The position numbers and the translations under genes were made by a program. 31,855 nt of DNA, taken from the NCBI GenBank assembly GCA_045658425.1, contig JAZOVB010000221.1, forward strand, positions 1 through 31,855, given 5' to 3'. Positions 17,229 through 23,982 of this stretch are shown in pieces. A model generated the notes under the pieces. The model saw nothing but the letters and a program-made list of their open reading frames with translations. It was not told the DNA's origin and searched no databases. Position 1 is the stretch's first letter; every line of letters begins with the position of its first letter. The DNA comes from SIG450 sp045658425 (GTDB lineage: Bacteria > Bacillota > Clostridia > UMGS1840 > HGM11507).

Positions 17229-17822
17229 TTAGCAATCTTTTATACCGCAGCCAATAATTTTCTTTGCTTTAATATTTTCCTGTATTTTATTTAAACATTC
17301 GCCAAATCTCTGGAAATGAACAACTTCCCTTTCGCGAAGAAATCTTATTACTTTAGTTACATCAGGATCATCACACATTTTTAAAATATTATCATAGGTT
17401 ACTCTCGCTTTTTGTTCAGCTGCTAAATCTTCTACTAAATCTGCAATGGGGTCGCCTTTTACCCCTATATATTCAGCTTTCCACGGATTTCCCGAGGCAG
17501 CAGCAGGATATACGCCTTTAGCGTGGTCTATATAATATGCTGCCATCGGACTTTTTTCAATTTCTCCGGTTGTAGCATTTTTAGTAAGCTGATGAATAAT
17601 GGTAGCCACCATTTCCAAATGAGCTAATTCTTCGGTACCGATGTCGGTTAATAATCCTTTTGCCATATCATCCTTCATCGAATATCTTTGAGAAAGGTAT
17701 CTCATAGAAGCACCAAGTTCTCCATCAGGCCCACCGTACTGACTCACTATAAAGGATGCAAGTTTAGGGTTAGGATTTTTTATATTAATTGGAAACTGTA
17801 ATTTTTTCTGATATTCCCACAT
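17229..17822 (-). CDS. cotJC: Spore coat protein CotJC, manganese-catalase family
   Basis: 197 residues, homologous to dimanganese catalase. The expected metal ligands are in place: E35, E65 with H68 (EELAH), E136 (AAEQKAR), and E166/H169 (REREVVH), so it may be an active catalase rather than only a structural coat protein. The N-terminus MWEYQKKLQFPI is typical of CotJC. Last gene of cotJABC, 23 bases after cotJB; RBS AAAGGAG precedes ATG 17822. In Bacillus the cotJ operon is made in the mother cell under sigma-E; I could not find a clear sigma-E promoter here. Confidence 0.94.
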   Translation of the reverse strand: MWEYQKKLQFPINIKNPNPKLASFIVSQYGGPDGELGASMRYLSQRYSMKDDMAKGLLTDIGTEELAHLEMVATIIHQLTKNATTGEIEKSPMAAYYIDHAKGVYPAAASGNPWKAEYIGVKGDPIADLVEDLAAEQKARVTYDNILKMCDDPDVTKVIRFLREREVVHFQRFGECLNKIQENIKAKKIIGCGIKDC

Positions 17823-17845
17823 AATTTAATTACTCCTTTCTTTAT

Positions 17846-18103
17846 TTAACAATTTTCCCAAGGCCAAGGTCCTTTAATCCATACCCAGGCATCGGTACTG
17901 TTAAGAGCTGAAGGAGTCAAGGGACCAAACATTTTCTCATATTCACAAGTCAACTGTTTTGATTTCTGTTCGTATGCATTATACATTTCAAGTGCCTCTT
18001 TACAGCACGGATGAGTGTCAAGATATAAATTTAAATCCTTAAGAACAAAATCAACTTCTTTAATCTGACGCATCATTCTTTTTTTTAGTGTACAATCAGC
18101 CAT
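17846..18103 (-). CDS. cotJB: Spore coat protein CotJB
   Basis: 85 residues. Family features: an N-terminal helical half (MMRQIKEVDFVLKDLNLYLDTHP), a cysteine pair (CCKEAL) and the tryptophan-rich C-terminus WVWIKGPWPWE, typical of CotJB. Starting at ATG 18103 is supported by AGGAGG nine bases upstream; a longer frame from 18127 would read through that ribosome binding site. The start overlaps the end of cotJA by eight bases, so translation is probably coupled. Confidence 0.93.
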   Translation of the reverse strand: MADCTLKKRMMRQIKEVDFVLKDLNLYLDTHPCCKEALEMYNAYEQKSKQLTCEYEKMFGPLTPSALNSTDAWVWIKGPWPWENC

Positions 18104-18263
18104 TACATTTATCCTCCTTAACACCATTCAGATATTCACACATACTAAGTGCAAGTTCCGGAAAAAGAGTTCCGCACTCCAATGCTTTATCGGCAGAAAA
18201 AGTTATAAATTCTGTCTGTGGAGGTACAAATGCATAACCTACCATAGTATTTAAATTATTCAT
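18096..18263 (-). CDS. cotJA: Spore coat protein CotJA
   Basis: 55 residues: VGYAFVPPQTEFITFSADKALECGTLFPELALSMCEY shows the CotJA pattern, proline-rich start and then a G-x-LFPEL motif (split here to keep it short: the hallmark is GTLFPEL). ATG 18263 with GGGGA upstream is chosen; an open frame continues to 18332 but runs through a strong hairpin and lacks an RBS. It opens the cotJ operon. The promoter is not obvious, see the hairpin entry at 18294-18321. Confidence 0.9.
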   Translation of the reverse strand: MNNLNTMVGYAFVPPQTEFITFSADKALECGTLFPELALSMCEYLNGVKEDKCNG

Positions 18264-18293
18264 AATAATATCCCCAGTCATACTAAACTTTAA

Positions 18294-18321
18294 AAAGCAG
18301 ACGGAAAAGTCCGTCTGCTTT
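18294..18321 (-). other. Strong hairpin in the cotJA leader, terminator-like
   Basis: Perfect twelve-base stem AAAGCAGACGGA / TCCGTCTGCTTT with a four-base loop, followed on the minus strand by TTTTTA. It lies only about 30 bases before the cotJA start codon, too close for a promoter to fit between. A weak sigma-A-like pair, TTTAAC-18-TAAAAT, sits just upstream. It could be a second terminator for iorB, an attenuator, or a 5' stabilising hairpin. Confidence 0.6.
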
Positions 18322-18361
18322 ATTTTATTCATTTTAGATTTTTTTGTTAAACCTCTAATTG

Positions 18362-18387
18362 TAAAAAGCAGGCTTGATGCCTGCTTT
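18362..18387 (-). terminator. Intrinsic terminator after iorB
   Basis: Nine-pair stem AAAGCAGGC / GCCTGCTTT (18365-18387), ending in TTTTTAC on the minus strand, seven bases past the iorB stop codon. Ends the T-box-controlled operon. Confidence 0.85.
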
Positions 18388-18393
18388 CACTAC

Positions 18394-18960
18394 TTAGATA
18401 TTATATCCTGCATCGAAAGCCTTAAGATTAACTTCCAAAAACTTTTCAGGAACGGTTTTCTTAATAATTTCAATCCAGTTTTCGTATGGAATATCAGTAC
18501 TTTTTGCCATTACACCAATCAGAACAACATTGACAGCTTTCATATTACCAGCTTCTTTAGCAAGTTTCAGAGCATCTATCGGCAATGTATCAACCATATC
18601 AGATAGCTTTTCAACTATATTCTCAGGATATTCTGCCATACCGGTAATAACAGGCATAGGATCAATAGACTGAGTATTTACAATAAGCTTTCCGCCTTTC
18701 TTCAAATACGGTAAAGCTCTGTAAGCTTCCAATAATTCAAAAGCAAGAATTATGTCAGCTTCTCCCCTGTCAATTATAGGAGAATATACTTTTTCTCCGT
18801 ATTTAACATAGGTTACAACGCTACCGCCTCTCTGACTCATTCCGTGAACTTCTGAAACTTTTACATCATAACCTTCTTCAATAACGGTATTACCCAGTAT
18901 TCTGCTGGCAAGTAATGTACCCTGACCGCCAACACCAACAATCATAATATTCTTAGTCAT
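18394..18960 (-). CDS. iorB: Indolepyruvate:ferredoxin oxidoreductase, beta subunit
   Basis: 188 residues, the gamma-type domain of 2-oxoacid:ferredoxin oxidoreductases. Family motifs: the nucleotide-fold start IMIVGVGGQGTLLASRILG, KVSEVHGMSQRGGSVVTYVK, and the C-terminal MKAVNVVLIGVMAK. It pairs with IorA to interconvert arylpyruvates plus CoA and arylacetyl-CoA, CO2 and reduced ferredoxin. ATG 18960 is set by GGAGG nine bases upstream and lies one base past the iorA stop. A longer frame to 19002 overlaps iorA and has no RBS. Confidence 0.95.
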   Translation of the reverse strand: MTKNIMIVGVGGQGTLLASRILGNTVIEEGYDVKVSEVHGMSQRGGSVVTYVKYGEKVYSPIIDRGEADIILAFELLEAYRALPYLKKGGKLIVNTQSIDPMPVITGMAEYPENIVEKLSDMVDTLPIDALKLAKEAGNMKAVNVVLIGVMAKSTDIPYENWIEIIKKTVPEKFLEVNLKAFDAGYNI

Positions 18961-18961
18961 A

Positions 18962-20698
18962 TCAGTTATCCTCCTTTTCAATCGCACCAAAAGGACAAAC
19001 ATTTACACATAGTCCGCAACCATTACACTGCGATGCATCAATAACAACCTTATCATCCTTAACGGTTATAGCAGGACAACCAAGTTTCATACACATTTTA
19101 CAATTTTTACAATTTTCAGTAATTTTACAATGACCTGTATATTTAACTGTTTTTAAAAGTGCACAAGGTCTCTGAGAAATGATAACGGAGGGTTCTTCTC
19201 TTTCTACCTCTTCCTTTACAATTTTTTCAAACTTTTTAACATCAAACGGATCGCAAACTGTTATATTATCAATTCCTAAAGCCCTGCATAGATCAATAAG
19301 ATTAACCTGCTTAGTTTCTTCACCTCTTATTGTATAACCTGTTGTCGGATTATCCTGATGTCCTGTCATACCTGTAATAGAGTTATCAAGGATAATAACA
19401 GTATTATTCCCCTTATTGTAAACAATATCTACCAGACCGGTCATACCAGAGTGCATAAAGGTAGAATCACCTATTACTGAAACAAGCTTTTTATTAAATT
19501 CCTGCCCTCTTGCTTTTGCCATACCGTGAGCCGCACTTACAGACGCCCCCATGCAAATAGTAGTATCAACTGACTGAAGCGGAACTGTTGCACCAAGTGT
19601 ATAACAACCAATATCTCCTGATACGGTTAAGCCCAATTTCTTAAGAACATAGAAAGCACCTCTGTGCGGACACCCTGCACACATTACAGGCGGTCTTACA
19701 GGGATTACTTCATCTGCTGATTTTACAGTTTCAGGTTCAACACCCAGAACTGCTTTTTTTATCATAGCAGGAGTATACTCACCAAGAAGAGTAAGTTTAT
19801 CTTTTCCAGAAACTTCAATACCTAACGCTTTACAATGGTCTTCAATAACAGGGTCAAGCTCTTCAACCACATAAACTTTATCATATTTAGCTGCAAAATC
19901 CCTGATTTTCTTCTCCGGAAGCGGATATACCATACCTAACTTCAAATAATCAACATTATCCCCCAATGCTTCCTTTGCATACATATACGCTATACCGGAA
20001 GAAATAATGCCAATTTTCGAGTTATTTTCTTCGATGGTATTAAGTTCTGTTGTTTCAGCAAAATCCTTAAGAGCCTTAATTCTTTCTTCAACAACCACAT
20101 GCCTTTTTATTGCATTACCCGGCATCATAACATATTTGCCAATGTTTTTTTCATAAGGTTTTAATTCCACATTCTCTTTATCACAAATTTCAACCATACT
20201 TTGCGAATGAGATACCCTTGTAGATAATCTTATAAAAAACGGTGTATCCATCTTTTCAGACAGTTCAAATGCAAGTTTAGTAAATTCCTTACATTCAGAA
20301 GAATCGGCAGGTTCAAGCATAGCAATTTTAGAAGCTTTTGCATAATGTCTGGAATCCTGTTCGTTTTGTGATGAATGCATACCGGGGTCATCAGCAACGC
20401 AAAATACAAGTCCGCCGTTAACACCTGTATAACTAACTGTAAATACTGGATCAGCCATAACATTAAGACCAACATGCTTCATACAGCTCATAGCTCTTGC
20501 ACCACCTATTGATGCTCCTATTGCTACCTCTGCGGCAACCTTTTCATTAGGAGACCATTCGGCATATATATCATCAAACTTCACTATTTCCTCCGTTATT
20601 TCTGTACTGGGAGTACCGGGGTACGAAGCAACTACTCTTACTCCTGCTTCATACGCACCTCTGGCAACTGCAGCGTTACCAAGTAATAACTTTTTCAT
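18962..20698 (-). CDS. iorA: Indolepyruvate:ferredoxin oxidoreductase, alpha subunit
   Basis: 578 residues, normal for IorA. In order: N-terminal POR domain (GNAAVARGAYEAGV, ASYPGTPSTEI, SCMKHVGLNVMADP); middle domain; thiamine-pyrophosphate domain (CAGCPHRGAFYVLKKLG, GDIGCYTLGA, then GDSTFMHSGMTGL with a later DNSITGMTG); and a C-terminal ferredoxin domain with motifs CX2CX2CX4CP (CKNCKMCMKLGCP) and CX2CX2CX3CP (CNGCGLCVNVCP), for two 4Fe-4S clusters. The enzyme is reversible with low-potential ferredoxin. ATG 20698 is chosen because AAAGGAAAG precedes it and MKKLLLGN is the family start; the frame opens further upstream, inside the ligase gene. Sixteen bases after the ligase gene. Confidence 0.96.
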   Translation of the reverse strand: MKKLLLGNAAVARGAYEAGVRVVASYPGTPSTEITEEIVKFDDIYAEWSPNEKVAAEVAIGASIGGARAMSCMKHVGLNVMADPVFTVSYTGVNGGLVFCVADDPGMHSSQNEQDSRHYAKASKIAMLEPADSSECKEFTKLAFELSEKMDTPFFIRLSTRVSHSQSMVEICDKENVELKPYEKNIGKYVMMPGNAIKRHVVVEERIKALKDFAETTELNTIEENNSKIGIISSGIAYMYAKEALGDNVDYLKLGMVYPLPEKKIRDFAAKYDKVYVVEELDPVIEDHCKALGIEVSGKDKLTLLGEYTPAMIKKAVLGVEPETVKSADEVIPVRPPVMCAGCPHRGAFYVLKKLGLTVSGDIGCYTLGATVPLQSVDTTICMGASVSAAHGMAKARGQEFNKKLVSVIGDSTFMHSGMTGLVDIVYNKGNNTVIILDNSITGMTGHQDNPTTGYTIRGEETKQVNLIDLCRALGIDNITVCDPFDVKKFEKIVKEEVEREEPSVIISQRPCALLKTVKYTGHCKITENCKNCKMCMKLGCPAITVKDDKVVIDASQCNGCGLCVNVCPFGAIEKEDN

Positions 20699-20714
20699 AT
20701 AAATACTTTCCTTT

Positions 20715-22352
20715 CTATTTAATTTCATTCTGCTTAGCAACAACACTTTCACCGCAATAAATTTCTCGTAGCTTAGGCTTTTCGATTTTTCCCGTAGGAT
20801 TTCTCGGCACATCAGCAAAAATAATTTTATGCGGTCTTTTATATCTTGGTAAATCAAGACAAAAATCATTTATGTCTTCCTCGGTAAGTTTTATTCCGTC
20901 TTTAGCCTGAATAATGGCTGCGGCAATTTCACCAAGTCTGGAATCAGGAAGACCTATAACAGCAACATCGCTTATTTTTTCATTTTTTCTTAAGAAATCT
21001 TCTATTTGTACAGGATAGATGTTTTCACCGCCGGAAATAATAACATCTTTCTTTCTGTCAACAAGGAAAATAAAACCATCTTCGTCTTCTCTTGCCATAT
21101 CTCCGGTAAACAACCATCCGTCCTTTAAAACCTCATTAGTAGCTTTTTCATCCTTATAGTAAGCAACCATAACACCGGGACCTTTAACAGCAAGTTCCCC
21201 TACATCGCCTTTTTCCACTTCATTTTTATTTTCATCTACAATTTTAACCTGCCAACCATAACCGGCTTTTCCGATTGCACCAACCTTATGTTCATTTTCA
21301 ACACCCAGATGAACACAACCGGGACCTATTGATTCTGATAAACCGTAATTAGTATCATAGGAATGATTAGGAAAGACTTCCTTCCATCTTTTTATAAGAC
21401 TTGGCGGAACAGGCTGAGCACCTATATGCATAAGTCTCCACTGAGAAAGCTTATATTCATCAAGCTTGATATCGCCTCTTTCAATAGCATCAAGTATATC
21501 CTGAGCCCAGGGCACAAGCAGCCATACAATTGAACAATTCTCTTCGGAAACAACCTTTAAAATCCATTCGGGTTTTATTCCCTTTAATATTACAGCCTTA
21601 CCGCCTACAAGAAAACTTCCGAACCAATGCATTTTTGCGCCGGTATGATATAAAGGCGGAATACACAAGAATACATCATCTTTAGTTTGCGAATGATGAT
21701 TCTGCTCAGTCATAGCAGAATGGGTAAGACTCCTGTGCTTATGAATTATAGCTTTGGGAAATCCTGTTGTACCTGATGAGAAATATATAGCAGCATCGTC
21801 ATCATCAGTAAGTTTAATATCAGGACTTGTCTTTGAGAAATATGTAGTAAGCTTATCATAGCTTTCGGCAAAGGTTGGACAATCTTCACCATGATACAAC
21901 CATATTTTTACCTTTTTAACTTTATGACAGATTTCTTCAACACGACCTGTAAATTCCGGTCCAAATACAATTGCATCAGCATCAGCTAAATCAAGACAGT
22001 ATTTTATTTCCTCTCCTGTATAGCGGTAATTAAGCGGTACAGCCATAGCTCCTGACTTCAATATACCAAAGTATATAGGAAGCCACTCCAGGCAATTCAT
22101 TAATAAAATTGCAACCTTATCCCCTTTTTTAATTCCCCGGGATAATAAAAGATTAGCAAATCTGTTTGCTTTTTTATTAAATTCACTCCAGGTTATTTCT
22201 TTTCTATATGATTCTGAAGGATTTGCTTCAATAAGAGCATACTCTCTCCAGGTCATTCTCGTCTGATTTTCAAGCTTGGGATTTATTTCAACCAAACTTA
22301 CATCATTAGGATAAAAATCTGCATTTTTTTGTAAAATATCTGTAATAGGCAT
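20715..22352 (-). CDS. AMP-forming acyl-CoA ligase, first gene of the T-box operon
   Basis: 545-residue member of the ANL superfamily, class of medium/long-chain or aryl acid CoA ligases. Motifs: P-loop YFSSGTTGFPKAII (about residue 200), YGLSESIGPG, GWLFTGDMA, hinge RKKDVIISGGENIYPVQIE, and catalytic lysine in NPTGKIEKPKLREIYCG. Automatic naming would give 'fatty-acid-CoA ligase', but the context (T-box leader, iorAB) argues for an arylacetate substrate; this is inference. Start ATG 22352 follows GGAAGG seven bases away; a GTG at 22376 reads through that site. First gene after the T-box terminator. Confidence 0.9.
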   Translation of the reverse strand: MPITDILQKNADFYPNDVSLVEINPKLENQTRMTWREYALIEANPSESYRKEITWSEFNKKANRFANLLLSRGIKKGDKVAILLMNCLEWLPIYFGILKSGAMAVPLNYRYTGEEIKYCLDLADADAIVFGPEFTGRVEEICHKVKKVKIWLYHGEDCPTFAESYDKLTTYFSKTSPDIKLTDDDDAAIYFSSGTTGFPKAIIHKHRSLTHSAMTEQNHHSQTKDDVFLCIPPLYHTGAKMHWFGSFLVGGKAVILKGIKPEWILKVVSEENCSIVWLLVPWAQDILDAIERGDIKLDEYKLSQWRLMHIGAQPVPPSLIKRWKEVFPNHSYDTNYGLSESIGPGCVHLGVENEHKVGAIGKAGYGWQVKIVDENKNEVEKGDVGELAVKGPGVMVAYYKDEKATNEVLKDGWLFTGDMAREDEDGFIFLVDRKKDVIISGGENIYPVQIEDFLRKNEKISDVAVIGLPDSRLGEIAAAIIQAKDGIKLTEEDINDFCLDLPRYKRPHKIIFADVPRNPTGKIEKPKLREIYCGESVVAKQNEIK

Positions 22353-22393
22353 TACAAAACCTTCCTTCCCTTTCACATCTAACGGGCATACAA

Positions 22394-22661
22394 TAAAAAA
22401 ACGCCCTCACAAACAAATTGAGGACGAGAATTTTCCCGTGGTACCACCTCTGTTCACTATTACTTCACAGCAACAGCCTTAACAGGTATTTTTACCTTTG
22501 TTCTATAACGGGAACACCCGTTGCAGCCTACTCGAAAAACTTTCGGTGCAAAGCTAATAGAAGGTATTCAATAATGAAAAGCTTATTGTCTTTCACCAAC
22601 CGACAACTCTCTGGAAGCTTTGAACACTATCTACTTATTTCTACTCAAAACGCCTCTCACT
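22394..22661 (-). promoter_or_regulatory. T-box riboswitch, specifier probably UAC (tyrosine)
   Basis: Leader of the ligase-iorA-iorB operon. Visible on the minus strand: specifier loop with the S-turn pair AGUA and GAA, upper stem GAUAGUG/CAUUAUU, the GAA followed directly by UAC (22566-22564); AGAGAG and GGTTGGTG in the distal part of stem I; GAGTAGGCTG; hairpins AACGGG/CCCGTT and AGGTA/TACCT; the T-box AGGTGGTACCACGG (22436-22449); and a terminator, CGTCCTCA/TGAGGGCG (22402-22426) with seven T. The UGGU bulge matches a tRNA ending in ACCA, as tRNA-Tyr does. If the codon sits one base further on it would be ACC (Thr), so the specificity is less sure than the T-box itself. Uncharged tRNA should permit readthrough. 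Confidence 0.95.
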
Positions 22662-22667
22662 TTATGA

Positions 22668-22696
22668 ATTTTAACACAATTACGGTAGTAAATCAA
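22668..22696 (-). promoter_or_regulatory. Sigma-A promoter of the T-box operon
   Basis: Minus-strand TTGATT (22691-22696), 17-base spacer, TAAAAT (22668-22673). Start expected near 22661. Control would then be at the T-box terminator rather than at initiation. Confidence 0.8.
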
Positions 22697-22800
22697 GTAA
22701 AAAATTAAATTTTTAGATATTATTTTATAATAAAAGGTATATTTTGCCTATAATACAACATATAATATTACCGAAAGCTAAAAAAATTTACATTTAACTA

Positions 22801-22829
22801 TTGACATTTCCTGATTTATATGTTAAACT
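22801..22829 (+). promoter_or_regulatory. Sigma-A promoter of the fMet tRNA gene
   Basis: TTGACA (22801-22806), 17-base spacer, TAAACT (22824-22829), placing the start about 13 bases before the mature tRNA 5' end. Confidence 0.85.
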
Positions 22830-22848
22830 AACAAAGCAATGTGATTGA

Positions 22849-22925
22849 CGCGGAGTGGAGCAGCTTGGTAGCTCGTCGGGCTCATAATCCGAAGGTCGTT
22901 GGTTCAAATCCGGCCTCCGCAACCA
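22849..22925 (+). tRNA. Initiator tRNA-fMet (CAT anticodon)
   Basis: 77-base cloverleaf with encoded CCA. The acceptor arms CGCGGAG and CTCCGCA leave C1 opposite A72, the mark of bacterial initiator tRNA that allows formylation. D arm GAGC/GCTC carries A11-U24, another initiator trait. Anticodon loop CTCATAA is in the stem TCGGG/TCCGA: two of the three usual G-C pairs are intact, but the third is G31-U39. T arm GTTGG/CCGGC with TTCAAAT loop. A single-gene transcription unit with its own promoter and terminator. Confidence 0.97.
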
Positions 22926-22930
22926 CAAAA

Positions 22931-22958
22931 ACCATACACAAATGTGTATGGTTTTTTT
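22931..22958 (+). terminator. Intrinsic terminator of the tRNA gene
   Basis: Nine-pair stem ACCATACAC / GTGTATGGT with an AAAT loop, followed by a run of T (22952-22958), six bases after the tRNA CCA end. Confidence 0.93.
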
Positions 22959-22986
22959 ATATTATTTTTCCATTATGTGAACCGCT

Positions 22987-23502
22987 CTACTTTGTTACAG
23001 TGAATGTTTCATAAATACGCCATAACTCTTTTTTCACTTCATCATCATAGTTATTCGAACATTCCCATGATATAATAAATACATCATCTTTTGTTGGTAT
23101 CACTCTGAACCACAAAAGATCACCTTCAGAATTTTTCCCACATGGTTCAGAATGTGTTAAATCTTCAAAAACATATTCATCATTATCTTTTAAGAATTTT
23201 TTTCTTGCTGTTATTTCATCCTTATTTTTATAAGTTGTCACCTTGACTTCAACATCATCTTTTTTTGTATGCTCCCACTTTTCCTCTAAGTTACCGTCAT
23301 CATATTCTTTTTCATAACTATAATCTTTCGATGTAAACACCAGAGTATAGCCGTCACCTTGATGTACTCCATTATTACCGCCGATAGCGGTATATATTCT
23401 ATCGTTCTTTGCTTCGGGAAAATAAATATTTTTTTTATTGTCTTTACACCCCGGAATAATCAGTAAAATTATCATAATTAATATTAAAGTCAATCTCTTC
23501 AA
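22987..23502 (-). CDS. Putative lipoprotein, function unknown
   Basis: 171 residues. A short basic start, a hydrophobic stretch and a lipobox IIPGC with the lipidated cysteine at C19 mark it as a lipoprotein anchored outside the membrane. The rest is hydrophilic, mixed-charge and probably mostly beta, with two further cysteines (SEPCGK and WECSNN). I do not recognise the family; a PsbP- or DUF-type small domain is possible. The start codon is TTG at 23502, supported by AAGGAGG eight bases upstream and by the signal peptide beginning there. It follows the DUF2500 gene by 133 bases. Confidence 0.75.
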   Translation of the reverse strand: MKRLTLILIMIILLIIPGCKDNKKNIYFPEAKNDRIYTAIGGNNGVHQGDGYTLVFTSKDYSYEKEYDDGNLEEKWEHTKKDDVEVKVTTYKNKDEITARKKFLKDNDEYVFEDLTHSEPCGKNSEGDLLWFRVIPTKDDVFIISWECSNNYDDEVKKELWRIYETFTVTK

Positions 23503-23557
23503 TTACTATTCCTCCTTAATCATTTGTTATATCACCATCACCGCTTACCATAATTAA

Positions 23558-23599
23558 AATAGCAGAGGCAAAGCAAATCTACATCAGATTTCTGCTATT
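23558..23599 (-). other. Bulged hairpin between DUF2500 and lipoprotein genes
   Basis: Stem AATAGCAG/CTGCTATT with a nine-base one-sided bulge and an upper stem AAATCT/AGATTT, loop ACATC or its complement; TTTTAATT follows on the minus strand. It might be a leaky terminator between the genes or an RNA processing site. Folded by eye. Confidence 0.4.
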
Positions 23600-23635
23600 C
23601 TTATAAATCATATACCCCACCTTAATGTAAGATAT

Positions 23636-23974
23636 TCAACCATTTTTTCCCACAAAGCTAACAAACTTATTTCCTTTATATGTTAATAGTCCCATTTGTC
23701 CTATTTTAACAGAAGAAAAAGATAGTTCTGATACATTAAAAAATCTTTTTTTATCTGAGGTTTCAAATGTAATGATATATTCTTTCACGGTATATGAAGA
23801 ACTATGTTTCAGATAAACCCTTCGGTCAAAGCACTGTTTATTTATAACTACCGCATTTTCTTTCTTTTCAGAAGTTAAATGATTATATACAAATCTTACG
23901 GCAATACTGCCTGCTATCACTATCCCGAGAAATCCAAACAAATAATTTACAATTTTTCCTATTATACCAGCCAT
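23636..23974 (-). CDS. DUF2500-like membrane-anchored protein
   Basis: 112 residues: one N-terminal membrane segment (about 8-28) then a small beta domain. The pattern VINKQ...YIITFETSDKKRFFNV...SSVKIGQMGLLTYKGNKFVSF resembles DUF2500 (conserved: VxxK, Y-x-V-T-F-E, 'G..G.L.Y.G..F..F'). Function unknown. The upstream ATG at 23986 overlaps the preceding stop as ATGA, but GAGG six bases before ATG 23974 favours the shorter form; both are possible. It belongs to a unit with the 321-residue lipoprotein. Confidence 0.75.
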   Translation of the reverse strand: MAGIIGKIVNYLFGFLGIVIAGSIAVRFVYNHLTSEKKENAVVINKQCFDRRVYLKHSSSYTVKEYIITFETSDKKRFFNVSELSFSSVKIGQMGLLTYKGNKFVSFVGKNG

Positions 23975-23982
23975 ATTATCCC

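Noticed and set aside
18264..18332. A longer N-terminus for CotJA (23 extra codons starting at 18332).
   Set aside because: It would be translated through a twelve-pair hairpin, has no RBS, and CotJA proteins begin close to the chosen start.
20699..20869. A longer N-terminus for IorA.
   Set aside because: It overlaps the ligase coding sequence in another frame, while the chosen ATG has an RBS and matches the family start.
22418..22708. A 96-codon plus-strand open frame between the ligase and the tRNA.
   Set aside because: It lies wholly on the T-box leader and its promoter, has no RBS, and its product resembles nothing; the RNA element explains the sequence.
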